Positions 10,396 through 18,648 of a stretch of DNA of 64,000 nucleotides are shown here, one piece after another (the stretch's first letter is position 1; each line of letters opens with the position of its first letter). The stretch is from contig NZ_JAGGOY010000079.1 of NCBI RefSeq assembly GCF_018614095.1, positions 27,309 to 91,308 of the forward strand, read 5' to 3'. This stretch comes from Streptomyces sp. ISL-87. Its GTDB lineage: Bacteria > Actinomycetota > Actinomycetes > Streptomycetales > Streptomycetaceae. A model generated the notes under the pieces. The model had not been told where the DNA came from, ran no database searches, and worked only from the letters and a program-made list of their open reading frames with translations. The translations under genes were made by a program, and so were the position numbers.

Positions 10396-10947
10396 ATGGA
10401 CAGAGCAACGGCTTCTTGGCGTAACACGACGCACGACTGGGCGAGCGCCGTGGACATCGACCACCTCTCGTCCATCCGGAGCGATCCGGCCGCGTTCGCT
10501 CCCGGTGGCACGGGGCACCTGATCCTTGAAGTCGTCGCTTATGCAGCCGACGAGGCTGAGTCCACGGGCGGGGGGCGCTGCACGGTCACCCTTCACGCCG
10601 ATGGCTCAGTGTCCGTCGCGGATGACGGACGAGGCACAGACACCCGATTCGACGATCACGGCCGGCCCGTGAAGAAGCCCGTCATGGCGTCGAAGGACCT
10701 CCGGTTCTTCGACCACCCTGACGCGCAACTGCTTCCCGATGGTTATCCGCGTCGGGGCATGTCCGTCGTCGCGGCGCTCAGCGAATGGCTCGTCCATACC
10801 AACCGCCGCGCAGGCGGAGCCTGGCTTCAGCGTCTCCCCGCCGAGCCCCTGCTCACGGCCGTCGGATCGACGTCCCACGAGTTGGCGCGGTTCGTCACAC
10901 CATGGCCGTACCTGTCCGTCGAGGTCGACGATCGCCGGATCATCTGA
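10396..10947 (+). CDS. Stand-alone GyrB-like ATPase-domain protein, degenerate
   Basis: 183 aa from ATG 10396. The fold resembles the N-terminal GHKL ATPase of DNA gyrase B: LILEVVAYAADEAES corresponds to the GyrB helix EVVDNAIDEA, VSVADDGRGTDTRFDDHGRPVKKP matches the adenine-binding DDGRG region, and GMSVVAALSEWLVHTNRR matches the segment after the ATP lid. The catalytic-type Glu is kept, but the Mg2+-binding Asn is Tyr and its preceding Asp is Ala, and the LHGVG glycine loop is altered. There are no transducer, Toprim or DNA-cleavage domains. A CATACT hexamer lies 6 nt before the ATG and no ribosome site is seen, so translation may be leaderless. The function is unknown; a non-hydrolysing nucleotide sensor or a decoy partner are possibilities only. 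Confidence 0.7.
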   Translation: MDRATASWRNTTHDWASAVDIDHLSSIRSDPAAFAPGGTGHLILEVVAYAADEAESTGGGRCTVTLHADGSVSVADDGRGTDTRFDDHGRPVKKPVMASKDLRFFDHPDAQLLPDGYPRRGMSVVAALSEWLVHTNRRAGGAWLQRLPAEPLLTAVGSTSHELARFVTPWPYLSVEVDDRRII

Positions 10948-10966
10948 TCCGGCGGTCGTTGAACGT

Positions 10967-12682
10967 CTAGTTCAGGAAGCGGTGCAGCCGGGACCACGGC
11001 CAGGTGTTGACGACATCGTCCTTGGTCAGCCACCCGCGCTGGGCCGTGCCCACCCCGTACCGGACGTACGGCAGATGCGTCGTCGCGTGCGCGTCCGAGT
11101 TCACCGCGAACTTCACTCCGTAGCGCCTCGCCCGCAGGATGTCCTCGTCGCACAGGTCGAGCCGCTCCGGGTGTGCGTTGATCTCCAGCGCCGTACCCGT
11201 ACGCGCGCACGCCTCGAAGATCGCGTCGAAGTCGGCGTCCACGCCAGGGCGTTTACCGATCCGCCGGGTCGTGGGGTGGCCGATTACGGCGACGTACGGG
11301 TTCTCGCAGGCGCGGATGATGCGGCGGGTCATGGCCTGCCTGCTCTGGTTGAAATGGGAGTGGACCGAGGCCACACACAGGTCGAAGTCCGCGAGGAAGG
11401 CGTCCGGCCAGTCCAGGCCGCCGTCGGGGCCGATGTTGAGTTCCGTGCCGTGCAGCAGTCGCATCCCTCGCGCGGTGCGGTCCAGCGCGCGTACCTGCTC
11501 GCGCTGCGCGAGGATCTTCTCCCGCGTCATGCGCTGCATGGCGAGGTCCGGCGCGTGGTCGGTGACGGCGTAGTAGGCGTAGCCCCGCTCCGCGGCCGCG
11601 GCGACCATGTCCTCCAGCGAGGCGACGCCGTCGGTGAGGTCGGTGTGGGTGTGCAGGTCGCCCTTGATGTCGCGCTCCGTCAGGAGGGCGGGGAGTTCAC
11701 CGCGCAGCGCGGCCGCGATCTCGCCGCGGTCCTCTCGTAGCGGCGGCGGGATCCAGGGCAGGCCGAGCCGTGCGTAGATCTCCTCCTCCGTCTCCGAGGC
11801 GAGGTTCTCGCCGCTCTCGGCATCGAAGAGGCCGTACTCGGAGAGCTTGAGCCCCTGGCGTACCGCCAGCGCGCGGGTGCGGATGTTGTGCGCCTTGGAG
11901 CCGGTGAAGTACTGCAGTCCCGCTCCCCAGGAGGCTGGGGGCAGGACGCACAGATCGACCTGGAGGCCCGTGGTGGTGCGGATGGAGGTCTTCTTCGCCC
12001 CGTGCGCGATGACCTCGGCGGTGTACGGGAGACCGGCGAGGGCCGTCATGAACGGCTCGGACCGATCCGCCGCCACCAGGATGTCGATGTCACCGATCGT
12101 CTCCCGCATCCGGCGCAGCGATCCCGCGTAGGTGCACCGTACGCATCCCGGGATCCGCGACAGGTCGGAGACGATCTGCTCGGCGACGTCCATCGCGGCG
12201 CCGAGGAGGATGCGGCTGCCGGCCTGCTGGAGCACAGAGATGCCGTGCAGGATGTTCTGCTCGGTGCGCTCGCCGAACCCCTTCAGGTCGCGCAGCCGCT
12301 CCCCCTGGATGGCGTCCTGCAGCTGGGGCACGGACGAGATGCCCAGCTCCTGGTAGAGGGCCATGGCCTTGTGCGGCCCGAGTCCGGGGATGCTGATCAG
12401 CTCGCGCACCCCGGCCGGGATCGAGGCCCTGGCCGTCTCGATGTCGGGCGGCGCGTGGCCGGTGTGCAGGTATTCCACGACCTTGTCGGCGATGGACCTG
12501 CCGACGTGGGGAATCTCGCGCAGACCCTTGGCGTCGAGCTGGGCGACATCGGCCGGGTGGCTGCCGATGGCGCGGGCGGCCTTCTCGTAGGCACGCGCCT
12601 TGAAGGCGTCCCCGCCGGTGATCGCGATCAGGTCCGCGTACTCCTGGAGCAGCGCCTCGACCTCTTCGTTGGTTCTGGCCAT
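10967..12682 (-). CDS. polX: PolX-family DNA polymerase with PHP phosphoesterase domain
   Basis: 571 aa from ATG 12682; the open frame continues far upstream, but that extension is a GC artefact over other genes. Order: N-terminal 8-kDa-like helix-hairpin-helix domain (residues 1-80, IPHVGRSIADKVVEYL), a second HhH (PGLGPHKAMALYQELG), the polymerase palm with GSLRRMRETIGDIDILVA (catalytic Asp 198 and 200) and the third Asp in QVDLCVL. A C-terminal PHP domain starts near residue 340 with GDLHTHTDLTDG, with further metal ligands in DHAP, HGTELNI, HSHF, GHP and NSDAH. Bacterial PolX enzymes fill short gaps in base-excision and end-joining repair, and the PHP domain gives 3'-5' exonuclease activity. 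Divergent from the acylphosphatase gene. Confidence 0.95.
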   Translation of the reverse strand: MARTNEEVEALLQEYADLIAITGGDAFKARAYEKAARAIGSHPADVAQLDAKGLREIPHVGRSIADKVVEYLHTGHAPPDIETARASIPAGVRELISIPGLGPHKAMALYQELGISSVPQLQDAIQGERLRDLKGFGERTEQNILHGISVLQQAGSRILLGAAMDVAEQIVSDLSRIPGCVRCTYAGSLRRMRETIGDIDILVAADRSEPFMTALAGLPYTAEVIAHGAKKTSIRTTTGLQVDLCVLPPASWGAGLQYFTGSKAHNIRTRALAVRQGLKLSEYGLFDAESGENLASETEEEIYARLGLPWIPPPLREDRGEIAAALRGELPALLTERDIKGDLHTHTDLTDGVASLEDMVAAAAERGYAYYAVTDHAPDLAMQRMTREKILAQREQVRALDRTARGMRLLHGTELNIGPDGGLDWPDAFLADFDLCVASVHSHFNQSRQAMTRRIIRACENPYVAVIGHPTTRRIGKRPGVDADFDAIFEACARTGTALEINAHPERLDLCDEDILRARRYGVKFAVNSDAHATTHLPYVRYGVGTAQRGWLTKDDVVNTWPWSRLHRFLN

Positions 12683-12754
12683 GATTCCAGGGTGCTCTTC
12701 CGGCACGGCCGGGGCGTCCCGGCGGGGGAAGCCGACGGGCTTTATGGTCGGGAC

Positions 12755-13051
12755 ATGGTACGCAAGCGCGTGATCGTGACCGGGCGGGTCCAGGGTGTGT
12801 TCTTCCGGGACAGCTGCCGGAGCGCGGCCCTTGAACACGGGGTGTCCGGGTGGGTGCGCAATCTGCCCGACGGCGATGTGGAAGCGGTGTTCGAAGCGGA
12901 CGAGGACGCCGTCGCGAGGATGGTGCGGTGGGCGCATACGGGCCCGTCGGCGGCCGAGGTAAATGGCGTCGAGGTACGCGAGGAGGCCCCGGCCCCGGAG
13001 GAACTCACCGGGTTCGAGGTGCGGCCCACTCCGGCGCCGGGCAGTGGCTGA
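12755..13051 (+). CDS. acyP: Acylphosphatase
   Basis: 98 aa. The sequence VTGRVQGVFFRDSCRSAALEHGVSGWVRNLPDGDVEAVFEA is the acylphosphatase signature. Arg18 (in FFRD) and Asn36 (in VRNL) correspond to the catalytic pair that holds the phosphate and activates water. It hydrolyses carboxyl-phosphate bonds in the cytoplasm. The tail is Pro/Ala rich. Divergent from polX with a 72-bp gap. Confidence 0.96.
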   Translation: MVRKRVIVTGRVQGVFFRDSCRSAALEHGVSGWVRNLPDGDVEAVFEADEDAVARMVRWAHTGPSAAEVNGVEVREEAPAPEELTGFEVRPTPAPGSG

Positions 13052-13252
13052 GCGGTGTGCGGCCTGGCCTGGATCCCCGTGGCTGTACCGGCCGGAGCCT
13101 GAGGGACCACGCCGATCACTCGGAGTGAACAGCGATCGATCGTCGGACCCCGAAAGGCCGGAGAAGGTCCCGATCGCCGCGCACGAGCTGCGGTTCCGGC
13201 GCCTGGAGGGGGATGGTGGTTGTACGACCCCTGAAAGGAAGAAGGAGAAGCG

Positions 13253-13462
13253 ATGTCGAACGACGCGGTCTCGCGGTTCCTGAAGGCCCTGAGCCCGGCC
13301 CGGAGGGAAGAGGTCGATCAGATGCCGCGCGAGCGGCAGGAGGAGCTGACCGCCGCCTGGGAGGCCGAGCTGGCGGAGGACACCGAACTCGACACGCTGT
13401 CCGAGCTGTCCCCTGCCGCGGCCGAGAGTGAAGCCGCCAAACGGGTCATGGAAGGCACCTGA
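13253..13462 (+). CDS. Small hypothetical protein (69 aa), charged helical
   Basis: ATG 13253 is preceded by an excellent ribosome binding site (AAGGAAGAAGGAGAAGCG). The product is rich in Glu, Arg and Ala and predicted to be helical throughout (FLKALSPARREEVDQMPRER, LTAAWEAELAED). It is soluble, with no cysteine or motif I can recognise. The strong ribosome site and sensible composition support a real gene despite its size. Confidence 0.62.
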   Translation: MSNDAVSRFLKALSPARREEVDQMPRERQEELTAAWEAELAEDTELDTLSELSPAAAESEAAKRVMEGT

Positions 13463-13471
13463 CGTACGGCC

Positions 13472-13543
13472 CGTACACACAGTCACAGCCGTACACACAG
13501 TCACAGCCGTACACACAGTCACAGCCGTACACACAGTCACAGT
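13472..13543. repeat. Four perfect tandem copies of an 18-bp unit
   Basis: The unit CGTACACACAGTCACAGC is repeated four times without interruption (13472, 13490, 13508, 13526; the last base of the fourth copy differs). It lies just after the stop of the small gene at 13462 and before the YjbQ gene. Because 18 is a multiple of three, it would read through as VHTVTA repeats, but no supported gene covers it. It looks like a minisatellite. Confidence 0.95.
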
Positions 13544-13606
13544 CCGCGTGCCGGAAGCGGTGCGGCGGCGGGCACCCTTTCGCGGTGCCCGAGTGAGGAT
13601 GAGCCT

Positions 13607-14029
13607 ATGGCAGACACATTCACCACGCGGGTCCTCGACGTCACGACCGGTGCTACGGAGACCGTCCACGATCTGACCGCCGCCTGCGCGGAATTCCTGC
13701 GGGAGGCTGCCCGAGGGCAGGACGGGCTGCTCAACGTGTTCACCCCACACGCGACCGCCGGGCTGGCCGTCATCGAGACGGGCGCCGGCAGTGACGACGA
13801 CCTGCTGGACGCCCTGCGTACGCTGCTGCCCGCCGACGACCGCTGGCAACACCGGCACGGCTCCCCCGGGCACGGCCGCGACCACGTGCTGCCCGCGTTC
13901 CTGCCGCCGCACGCCACTCTGCCGGTGGTACGGGGCGAACTGGCACTGGGGACCTGGCAATCGGTGGTACTGGTGGACACAAACAGGGACAACCCCCGAC
14001 GCAACGTTCGGCTGTCCTTCCTTGGCTGA
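13607..14029 (+). CDS. YjbQ family protein
   Basis: 140 aa. The family motifs are visible: LLNVFTPHATAGLAVIETGAGSDDDLLDALRTLLP, then WQHRHGSPGHGRDHVLPAFLPPHATLPVVRGELALGTWQSVVLVDTNRDNPRRNVRLSFLG. These include the conserved His of HATAG, the GHGxDH loop and the ExxxGTWQ strand. The family forms trimers with a metal-like site and some members have weak thiamine-phosphate synthase activity; the physiological role is not settled. It ends 15 nt before the convergent condensation-domain gene. Confidence 0.93.
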   Translation: MADTFTTRVLDVTTGATETVHDLTAACAEFLREAARGQDGLLNVFTPHATAGLAVIETGAGSDDDLLDALRTLLPADDRWQHRHGSPGHGRDHVLPAFLPPHATLPVVRGELALGTWQSVVLVDTNRDNPRRNVRLSFLG

Positions 14030-14044
14030 CCGCCTGCGCATCGG

Positions 14045-15427
14045 TCAGTGGCCGCGGGCCACCGAGATGATGATTTCCCGCAGCTGCTCCACGTACAGCC
14101 GCATGTTCTTGTGCGCGATGTCGGTGTCCGGGTAGCGGCTCGCGAACTGCAGCCCCTCATGGAGCCTGTTGATCCATGCGCATACTTGGTCGCCGTACGA
14201 CACCCTGACCAGGCCGTATGCCTTCAGGTCAGTCCAGCGCCCGGATCCGGGGATGCCCCGGGCATCGACGAACGAGACGATCGAGTACAGGTCGGGCGAC
14301 GTCGGGCGGAAGTCGGAGCCGAGCAGGCCCAGTACCCGGGCGATGGGCATGCGGGCCAGTGACCTGTTGGCCTGGAGCTCGGCACGCACCATCGCCAGGA
14401 CGCTGTGGAAATCGGGTTTCTGCGCCATGGGAATCTCGATCGGTGCGCCGCCGACGTACCAGCCCACGGAGTCGTGCCATCGGGATTTCGCCCTGGTGTG
14501 GAAGGGCACGACCGTGCGGTAGACGGATTGCCCGCCGATCTCGTGGACGATGAGGCTCGTGGCTGCCAGGACGCCGACCAGACTCCCGCCGAAGGGCCGG
14601 CAATACGACTCGAACGCGGCGGCGTCGTCGGCGTCCACCAGCATCTCCTGCATGAGCTTCTGGGTGGGTAGCTTCCCTCCGGGCTCCAGCCCGAGGTCGA
14701 CGGGGAAGTTCGGCAGTTTCCCGTCGCACCGGTTGATGAACTCCCGCCAACGGGCGACGATCGCGTGGGTTTCGTCGATCTGGTCCGCGTTCGCCCGCTC
14801 GATCTCGCAGAAGTCGACGTAACTGCTGACGGGTGCCGGCTCCACGGCCCGGCCTTCGACGCCCGCCGTGTAGAGCTCGTGGATCTCGGAGGGGATGCGT
14901 TGGATGGAGTACGAGTCGACGTTGCTGTGGTCGAAGGCCATGTACACGCTCGTGCAGTCATCCCGGACAACCGCCGTGTAGATGAGGTTCGGCCAGCTGA
15001 GCGCGTCCGCCGCGACGTCGAAGCGGTCCTGGAGGTACTGGACGAGCTCTCCCGCGTCCGAGAACTCGCCGACCACCCCGCGATACAGCGAGACGGCCTC
15101 GGCGTCGAGCGTGAACCGGCGCATCTCATCGCCGGCCCAACGGAAGCCGCTGCGCAGCGTCTCGTGCCGGAGTGTCCAGCTCCGTAGTGCATCTTGCAGT
15201 ACGTCGAGATCGACCGTGCCCGGGATGTCGAATGCCGTGCCGAGCCAGGTCGGCACGAACAGGCCGTCTTCGCGGACGGATCGAGCGGTCCTGATGTGTG
15301 CCTCCTGGACGTACCCAGGCGGTCGGGAGTCTTCCGGCAGGTCTGTCGCGGTCTCGATGGCCGCCGGATCGAGCGTCCACTCGATGAGCAGTCCGGGCCG
15401 GACCTCGCACCGTTGGATGTCGGTCAT
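14045..15427 (-). CDS. Condensation-domain (CoA-acyltransferase fold) protein
   Basis: 460 aa from ATG 15427; longer starts (TTG 15469) are possible. The N-terminal half carries the condensation active-site pattern in AFDHSNVDSYS, with His167 and Asp171 in HxxxD spacing, although the first His of HHxxxDG is Asp and the final Gly is Ser. The C-terminal half has the second lobe (VPFHTRAKSRWHDSVGWYVGGAPIEIP), like the solvent-channel strand of NRPS condensation and PapA-type acyltransferases. Such free-standing domains form ester or amide bonds between acyl donors and an acceptor. There are no carrier or adenylation domains nearby, so the substrate is unknown. Divergent from a methyltransferase gene, suggesting a small tailoring or biosynthetic pair. 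Confidence 0.82.
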   Translation of the reverse strand: MTDIQRCEVRPGLLIEWTLDPAAIETATDLPEDSRPPGYVQEAHIRTARSVREDGLFVPTWLGTAFDIPGTVDLDVLQDALRSWTLRHETLRSGFRWAGDEMRRFTLDAEAVSLYRGVVGEFSDAGELVQYLQDRFDVAADALSWPNLIYTAVVRDDCTSVYMAFDHSNVDSYSIQRIPSEIHELYTAGVEGRAVEPAPVSSYVDFCEIERANADQIDETHAIVARWREFINRCDGKLPNFPVDLGLEPGGKLPTQKLMQEMLVDADDAAAFESYCRPFGGSLVGVLAATSLIVHEIGGQSVYRTVVPFHTRAKSRWHDSVGWYVGGAPIEIPMAQKPDFHSVLAMVRAELQANRSLARMPIARVLGLLGSDFRPTSPDLYSIVSFVDARGIPGSGRWTDLKAYGLVRVSYGDQVCAWINRLHEGLQFASRYPDTDIAHKNMRLYVEQLREIIISVARGH

Positions 15428-15827
15428 TCGCACGGGGGCGTCTCCGTTCACGCATGAGGCAGAGGGCAAGTAACGGTGGAGGGGGTCCAGTCCGGCGCCC
15501 GTACTGTTCAGCGGGCATGTCGGGGCTCTGAGCCTTCAGACGGTGGTCCTGCACCAAAGGCTCCATCCAACCTCGAGTGGATCACCGCATCGAGACATGA
15601 AGTGACCTTTCCTCCGTACGGGTGACACAGCGCTGCGGAAGTTCACCGAGTTCGAATCCGTACGCCCGCCCGTACAGGAGTCCGGGACGAGGTCCGCATC
15701 TTCGTTGCTTCTGCCAGTACGACGGCCTGCCGGGGTGCGGCAAGACTTCCCGTCAGAGGCTGCGGCACGTCCCGGGGTCCGGGGGGCCGAGGCCAGGACA
15801 TGACGAAGCACAGGGGAGGACAGCACG
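15428..15827. other. 400-bp divergent promoter region
   Basis: No gene is supported here. It separates the divergent condensation-domain and methyltransferase genes and must carry both promoters. A GTTCGAATC string at about 15649 resembles a tRNA T-loop, but no cloverleaf can be built around it. Confidence 0.5.
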
Positions 15828-16568
15828 ATGAGCGTGCAGCAGTATGACGAGATCGGTGAGGCGTACGAGGGCTTCAAGTCCCTGCCGCTGGAGCACTACG
15901 CGGTGGTGCCCGGCTTCCTGGCCCTGGTCGGGGACGTACGCGGCAAGTCGGTCCTCGACCTGGCATCCGGCACCGGCTTCTACAGCCGGGAGTTCAAGCG
16001 GCGCGGCGCCACGGAGGTGCTGGGAATCGACATCTCCGGTGAAATGATCGCCGTGGCACAGGCATTGGAAGAGCGCGCTCCGCTGGGTGTGCGCTACGAG
16101 GTGGGCGACGTGTCCGAACTGCGGCCCCTCGAGCAGCGGTTCGACATCGCCTTGGCGGTCCAGCTGCTCAACTACGCGGAGGACATCGCCGCCACGGAGC
16201 GGATGAGCCGCAACGCGCACCGGAGTCTGAAGCCCGGCGGCGAGCTCTTCGTGCTCAACCAGTCGCCCGACTTCCGCTTCGACGGGCCGACCCCGGAGAA
16301 GTACGGCTTCCTCAGCGAGCTCACCGGCGAGGAGGCCGAGACCGGACCGCAAGTCCGGACCACGGCGCTGCTCGACCCGCCGATCTCGTTCGTCGCCAAC
16401 CGCCCGCGCCGCGAGGTCTACGAAAACTGCCTGCGGGCGGCCGGATTCAGCGAGGTGACCTGGGTCCCACTGAAGGTGTCCGACGCCGGCGTGCGCAAGT
16501 TCGGAGCGGACTTCTGGGCGGACTTCCTCGACAACCCCCCGCTGGAGATGCTGCGCTGCCGCGCCTGA
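15828..16568 (+). CDS. Class I SAM-dependent methyltransferase
   Basis: 246 aa with an ATG preceded by GGGGAGGA. Motif I is VLDLASGTGFYSREFKRRGA, followed by the acidic strand end LGIDISGEM, motif II-like FDIALAVQLLNYA and the post-motif LKPGGELFVLNQS. Substrate recognition lies in the C-terminal part, which gives no clear clue. A small molecule is the likely acceptor. It is divergent from the condensation-domain gene, and a joint pathway is inferred from position only. A strong hairpin follows about 80 bp downstream. Confidence 0.93.
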   Translation: MSVQQYDEIGEAYEGFKSLPLEHYAVVPGFLALVGDVRGKSVLDLASGTGFYSREFKRRGATEVLGIDISGEMIAVAQALEERAPLGVRYEVGDVSELRPLEQRFDIALAVQLLNYAEDIAATERMSRNAHRSLKPGGELFVLNQSPDFRFDGPTPEKYGFLSELTGEEAETGPQVRTTALLDPPISFVANRPRREVYENCLRAAGFSEVTWVPLKVSDAGVRKFGADFWADFLDNPPLEMLRCRA

Positions 16569-16650
16569 CGACTGACCGGACTGACATGGTGCGGCTGCCC
16601 CGCGTGGGCGCGACAAGCCGGGGGGGTCCGGGGCCGCGGCACCAGTTTTC

Positions 16651-16709
16651 GGAACGGAAAAGTCCCGTTTGTGAGCCCCGAGGCTTCCACAACGGGACTT
16701 TTCCGTTCC
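16651..16709. terminator. Long perfect hairpin, likely bidirectional terminator
   Basis: Two perfectly complementary 19-nt arms (16651-16669 and 16691-16709; left arm GGAACGGAAAAGTCCCGTT) flank a 21-nt loop that can itself pair partly. The stem contains a run of As on one side and Ts on the other, so transcription from either direction would meet a U-rich flank within the stem. It lies downstream of the methyltransferase gene and no gene overlaps it. Confidence 0.85.
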
Positions 16710-16892
16710 GATGTTGCTCGAAGGAAGCAGGTCGTCCCATGGCCTACGGGTTTGTCCACCACGTAGCGCTTGCCACCCATCCGGCCCGCGAGCGCAAGGA
16801 CATCGGCCCGTTCTCGATGCCTTGATCGATTGAACTAGAGTACGGGCGCAAGTGTGTTCGTTATTTGCGTTCGCGTACAGGGGGGTCCGCAC

Positions 16893-16976
16893 ATGGCCGA
16901 CGGCGTACTTCCCGGACCGGCGGCCGCCCTGTCGTTCAGGGGCGTCAGCCGCCGCTCGCAGCTGGAGAGGATCTGA
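16893..16976 (+). CDS. 27-codon upstream ORF coupled to the next gene
   Basis: ATG 16893, preceded by a G-rich ribosome site (CAGGGGGG), opens 27 codons (MADGVLPGPAAALSFRGVSR and seven more) ending at TGA 16974-16976. The stop overlaps the ATG of the next gene by one base, the usual geometry of translational coupling. It may be a leader peptide controlling the downstream gene, or the relic of a longer partner gene. It is too short to assign to a family. Confidence 0.45.
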   Translation: MADGVLPGPAAALSFRGVSRRSQLERI

Positions 16977-18115
16977 TGACCACCTTCTACCAGGAGATCC
17001 TGGAAACGGACCTCGGTCCGCTGGAGAAGCTCGTCACCCAGTGGCGCACCACGCGCGACGCTCTCGCGAAGCTCCCCAAACGGGTCCACGACGAAATGCT
17101 CACTCCGCTCCGGGACAAGGGCTACTGGGAGGGCGTCGCAGCGCCTTACGCATGGCGGATGATCGACGACATCGAGCGGCAGATCGACTCGGCCGCCAAG
17201 GTCGCCGACGCGGTGATCGGCGTCATGGAGGATGCCCTCGGCGACTTCAAAGTGGTGAAGAAGGACCTGCAGGACGCGGTCCGTCGCGCCCAGGAGAAGG
17301 GTGTCTTCATCCAGGCCAGCGGCGCCGTCGCCACCACGGTGTTCGAGGGCCAGTGCAAGGTGATCGAGAAGGACTCCCCGGAGGCCAAGGCGATCGAGGG
17401 CGCCCAGCGGGAGATCGACGGCATAGTGAAGCGGGGCATCATCGCCGACCGGAACCTGGCGTTCGCGCTGATGTCCGACGTGGGGCTCGGGCAGTGGTTC
17501 AACAGCAAGCCGCAGCACAGCAACATCGACACGACCGACAAGATCTCTCACGAGGACTACAACGCCCTCAACCTCGCGATGCAGGGCAAGGACCCGTACC
17601 CCGCCCACAAGGGGGAGGGCGCCTACTCGCTCGGCTGGGACTACGGCACCGGCAGTGGCCCACGAGAGCGCGAGTACCACGACGGCGACCAGATGACGGA
17701 GCTCATCAAGAAGAGCGTGAGCATGGACCAGCTCCGGGCCGACACCCTCGCCGATTGGCAGGAGCACGGGAGCCAGGACGGCACGGTCAGCTACTCGATC
17801 TCAAAGGACGGAAAGGTCGGCGCGCTCAAGAAGCTCTTCACCACCGACCTCCCGGCGATCTTCACCAATGACGAGGAGCACCTCGGCGAGGCCTTCGTGG
17901 GCTCGTACTCCCTCGACTACAACGTGAAGGGCCAGGATCCCGACGGCTCGCTCGTGGTCGAGTACACCCTGAACAACTCCACCAGCAACGAGTCCCTCCT
18001 CCACTACATCGGTTATTACAAGTGGCTGGAGAAGACGAATCGCGAGGATGGCATGCTGTCCACCATTGATCAGAAGATCACATGGACCGAGCGCATCCCG
18101 GCAGACCGAAAGTAG
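16976..18115 (+). CDS. Hypothetical 379-aa protein with a WXG-like helical N-terminus
   Basis: Start at ATG 16976 with GGAGAGG upstream. Residues 1 to about 130 are predicted long helices (ILETDLGPLEKLVTQWRTTRDALAKLP, then KGYWEGVAAPYAWRMIDDIERQID). The GYWEG turn between helices recalls the WXG/LXG domains of type VII secretion substrates. The second half is mixed alpha/beta without a catalytic motif I can name. There is no signal peptide. It is followed after 4 nt by a lipoprotein gene, so the pair may form an exported effector or an envelope complex. The type VII link is an inference from one motif and helix pattern. Confidence 0.6.
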   Translation: MTTFYQEILETDLGPLEKLVTQWRTTRDALAKLPKRVHDEMLTPLRDKGYWEGVAAPYAWRMIDDIERQIDSAAKVADAVIGVMEDALGDFKVVKKDLQDAVRRAQEKGVFIQASGAVATTVFEGQCKVIEKDSPEAKAIEGAQREIDGIVKRGIIADRNLAFALMSDVGLGQWFNSKPQHSNIDTTDKISHEDYNALNLAMQGKDPYPAHKGEGAYSLGWDYGTGSGPREREYHDGDQMTELIKKSVSMDQLRADTLADWQEHGSQDGTVSYSISKDGKVGALKKLFTTDLPAIFTNDEEHLGEAFVGSYSLDYNVKGQDPDGSLVVEYTLNNSTSNESLLHYIGYYKWLEKTNREDGMLSTIDQKITWTERIPADRK

Positions 18116-18119
18116 TCCC

Positions 18120-18611
18120 GTGCACCACCGACCACAACGCATCCGCCGTGCCGCGGCAGCCCTGGCCGTCCTCTGCGGCTCGCTCACCGCCTGCGGCTCG
18201 GACACCTTCGAACGCTGCGTCCCGGAAGCGTCGACCACGGCGAGCGCTGCTCAGCTCGTCGGCACCTACGAGGGGTCCCACGAGGCCGAGGGCGTCCGCC
18301 TCACCCTCACCGCCACCCCTGGCGAAAACCGGGGTGGCACCCTCACGACGGAGAACTGGCCTACCGGCAGCTTCCACAAGTCCAAGCCGGGCAAGGCCTT
18401 TACTGGCTCCGGCACCTGGGAGGTGGAGGACGCCCGCGCTTCGACGCACAGGTCCCTGCTTCGGCTGCAGTTCGAGGATCCGGCAGAAGTCACCTCGGGC
18501 GACACCCTCGATAAGCTTTCCATCGGCATCGACGCCGATCGGATCTTCGTCTACGACGACTTCGACCCCGACGTCTGCCCGGCCTTCCGTCTGGAACTCC
18601 AGAAGAGCTGA
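18120..18611 (+). CDS. Lipoprotein, unknown function
   Basis: GTG 18120, 4 nt after the preceding stop. The N-terminus is a lipoprotein signal: RRIR-type basic region, hydrophobic AAAALAVLCG, and lipobox LTAC with the acylated Cys followed by GSD. The mature part (about 135 aa) is beta-rich (TYEGSHEAEGVRLTLTATPG, GSGTWEVED) and resembles small lipocalin-like secreted proteins. It contains Cys in VYDDFDPDVCPAF that could pair with the one in ERCVPE. Expected on the outer face of the membrane, co-expressed with the WXG-like protein. Confidence 0.78.
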   Translation: MHHRPQRIRRAAAALAVLCGSLTACGSDTFERCVPEASTTASAAQLVGTYEGSHEAEGVRLTLTATPGENRGGTLTTENWPTGSFHKSKPGKAFTGSGTWEVEDARASTHRSLLRLQFEDPAEVTSGDTLDKLSIGIDADRIFVYDDFDPDVCPAFRLELQKS

Positions 18612-18648
18612 TCCCGATGGCCCGAGCCGCGCCGCCCCCGCGGCCGGC

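Noticed and set aside
13472..13543. CRISPR array
   Set aside because: The 18-bp units are directly adjacent with no spacers and no cas genes nearby.
12683..14041. N-terminal extension of PolX to 1024 residues
   Set aside because: It would cover the acylphosphatase and YjbQ genes on the other strand; the first convincing PolX residue is the ATG at 12682.
15635..15670. GTTCGAATC resembling a tRNA T-loop
   Set aside because: The flanking bases do not form a T-stem, and no acceptor or anticodon arms can be drawn around it.
16586..16825. 79-codon ORF through the hairpin
   Set aside because: It is mostly made of the inverted repeat, without a ribosome site or protein-like composition.
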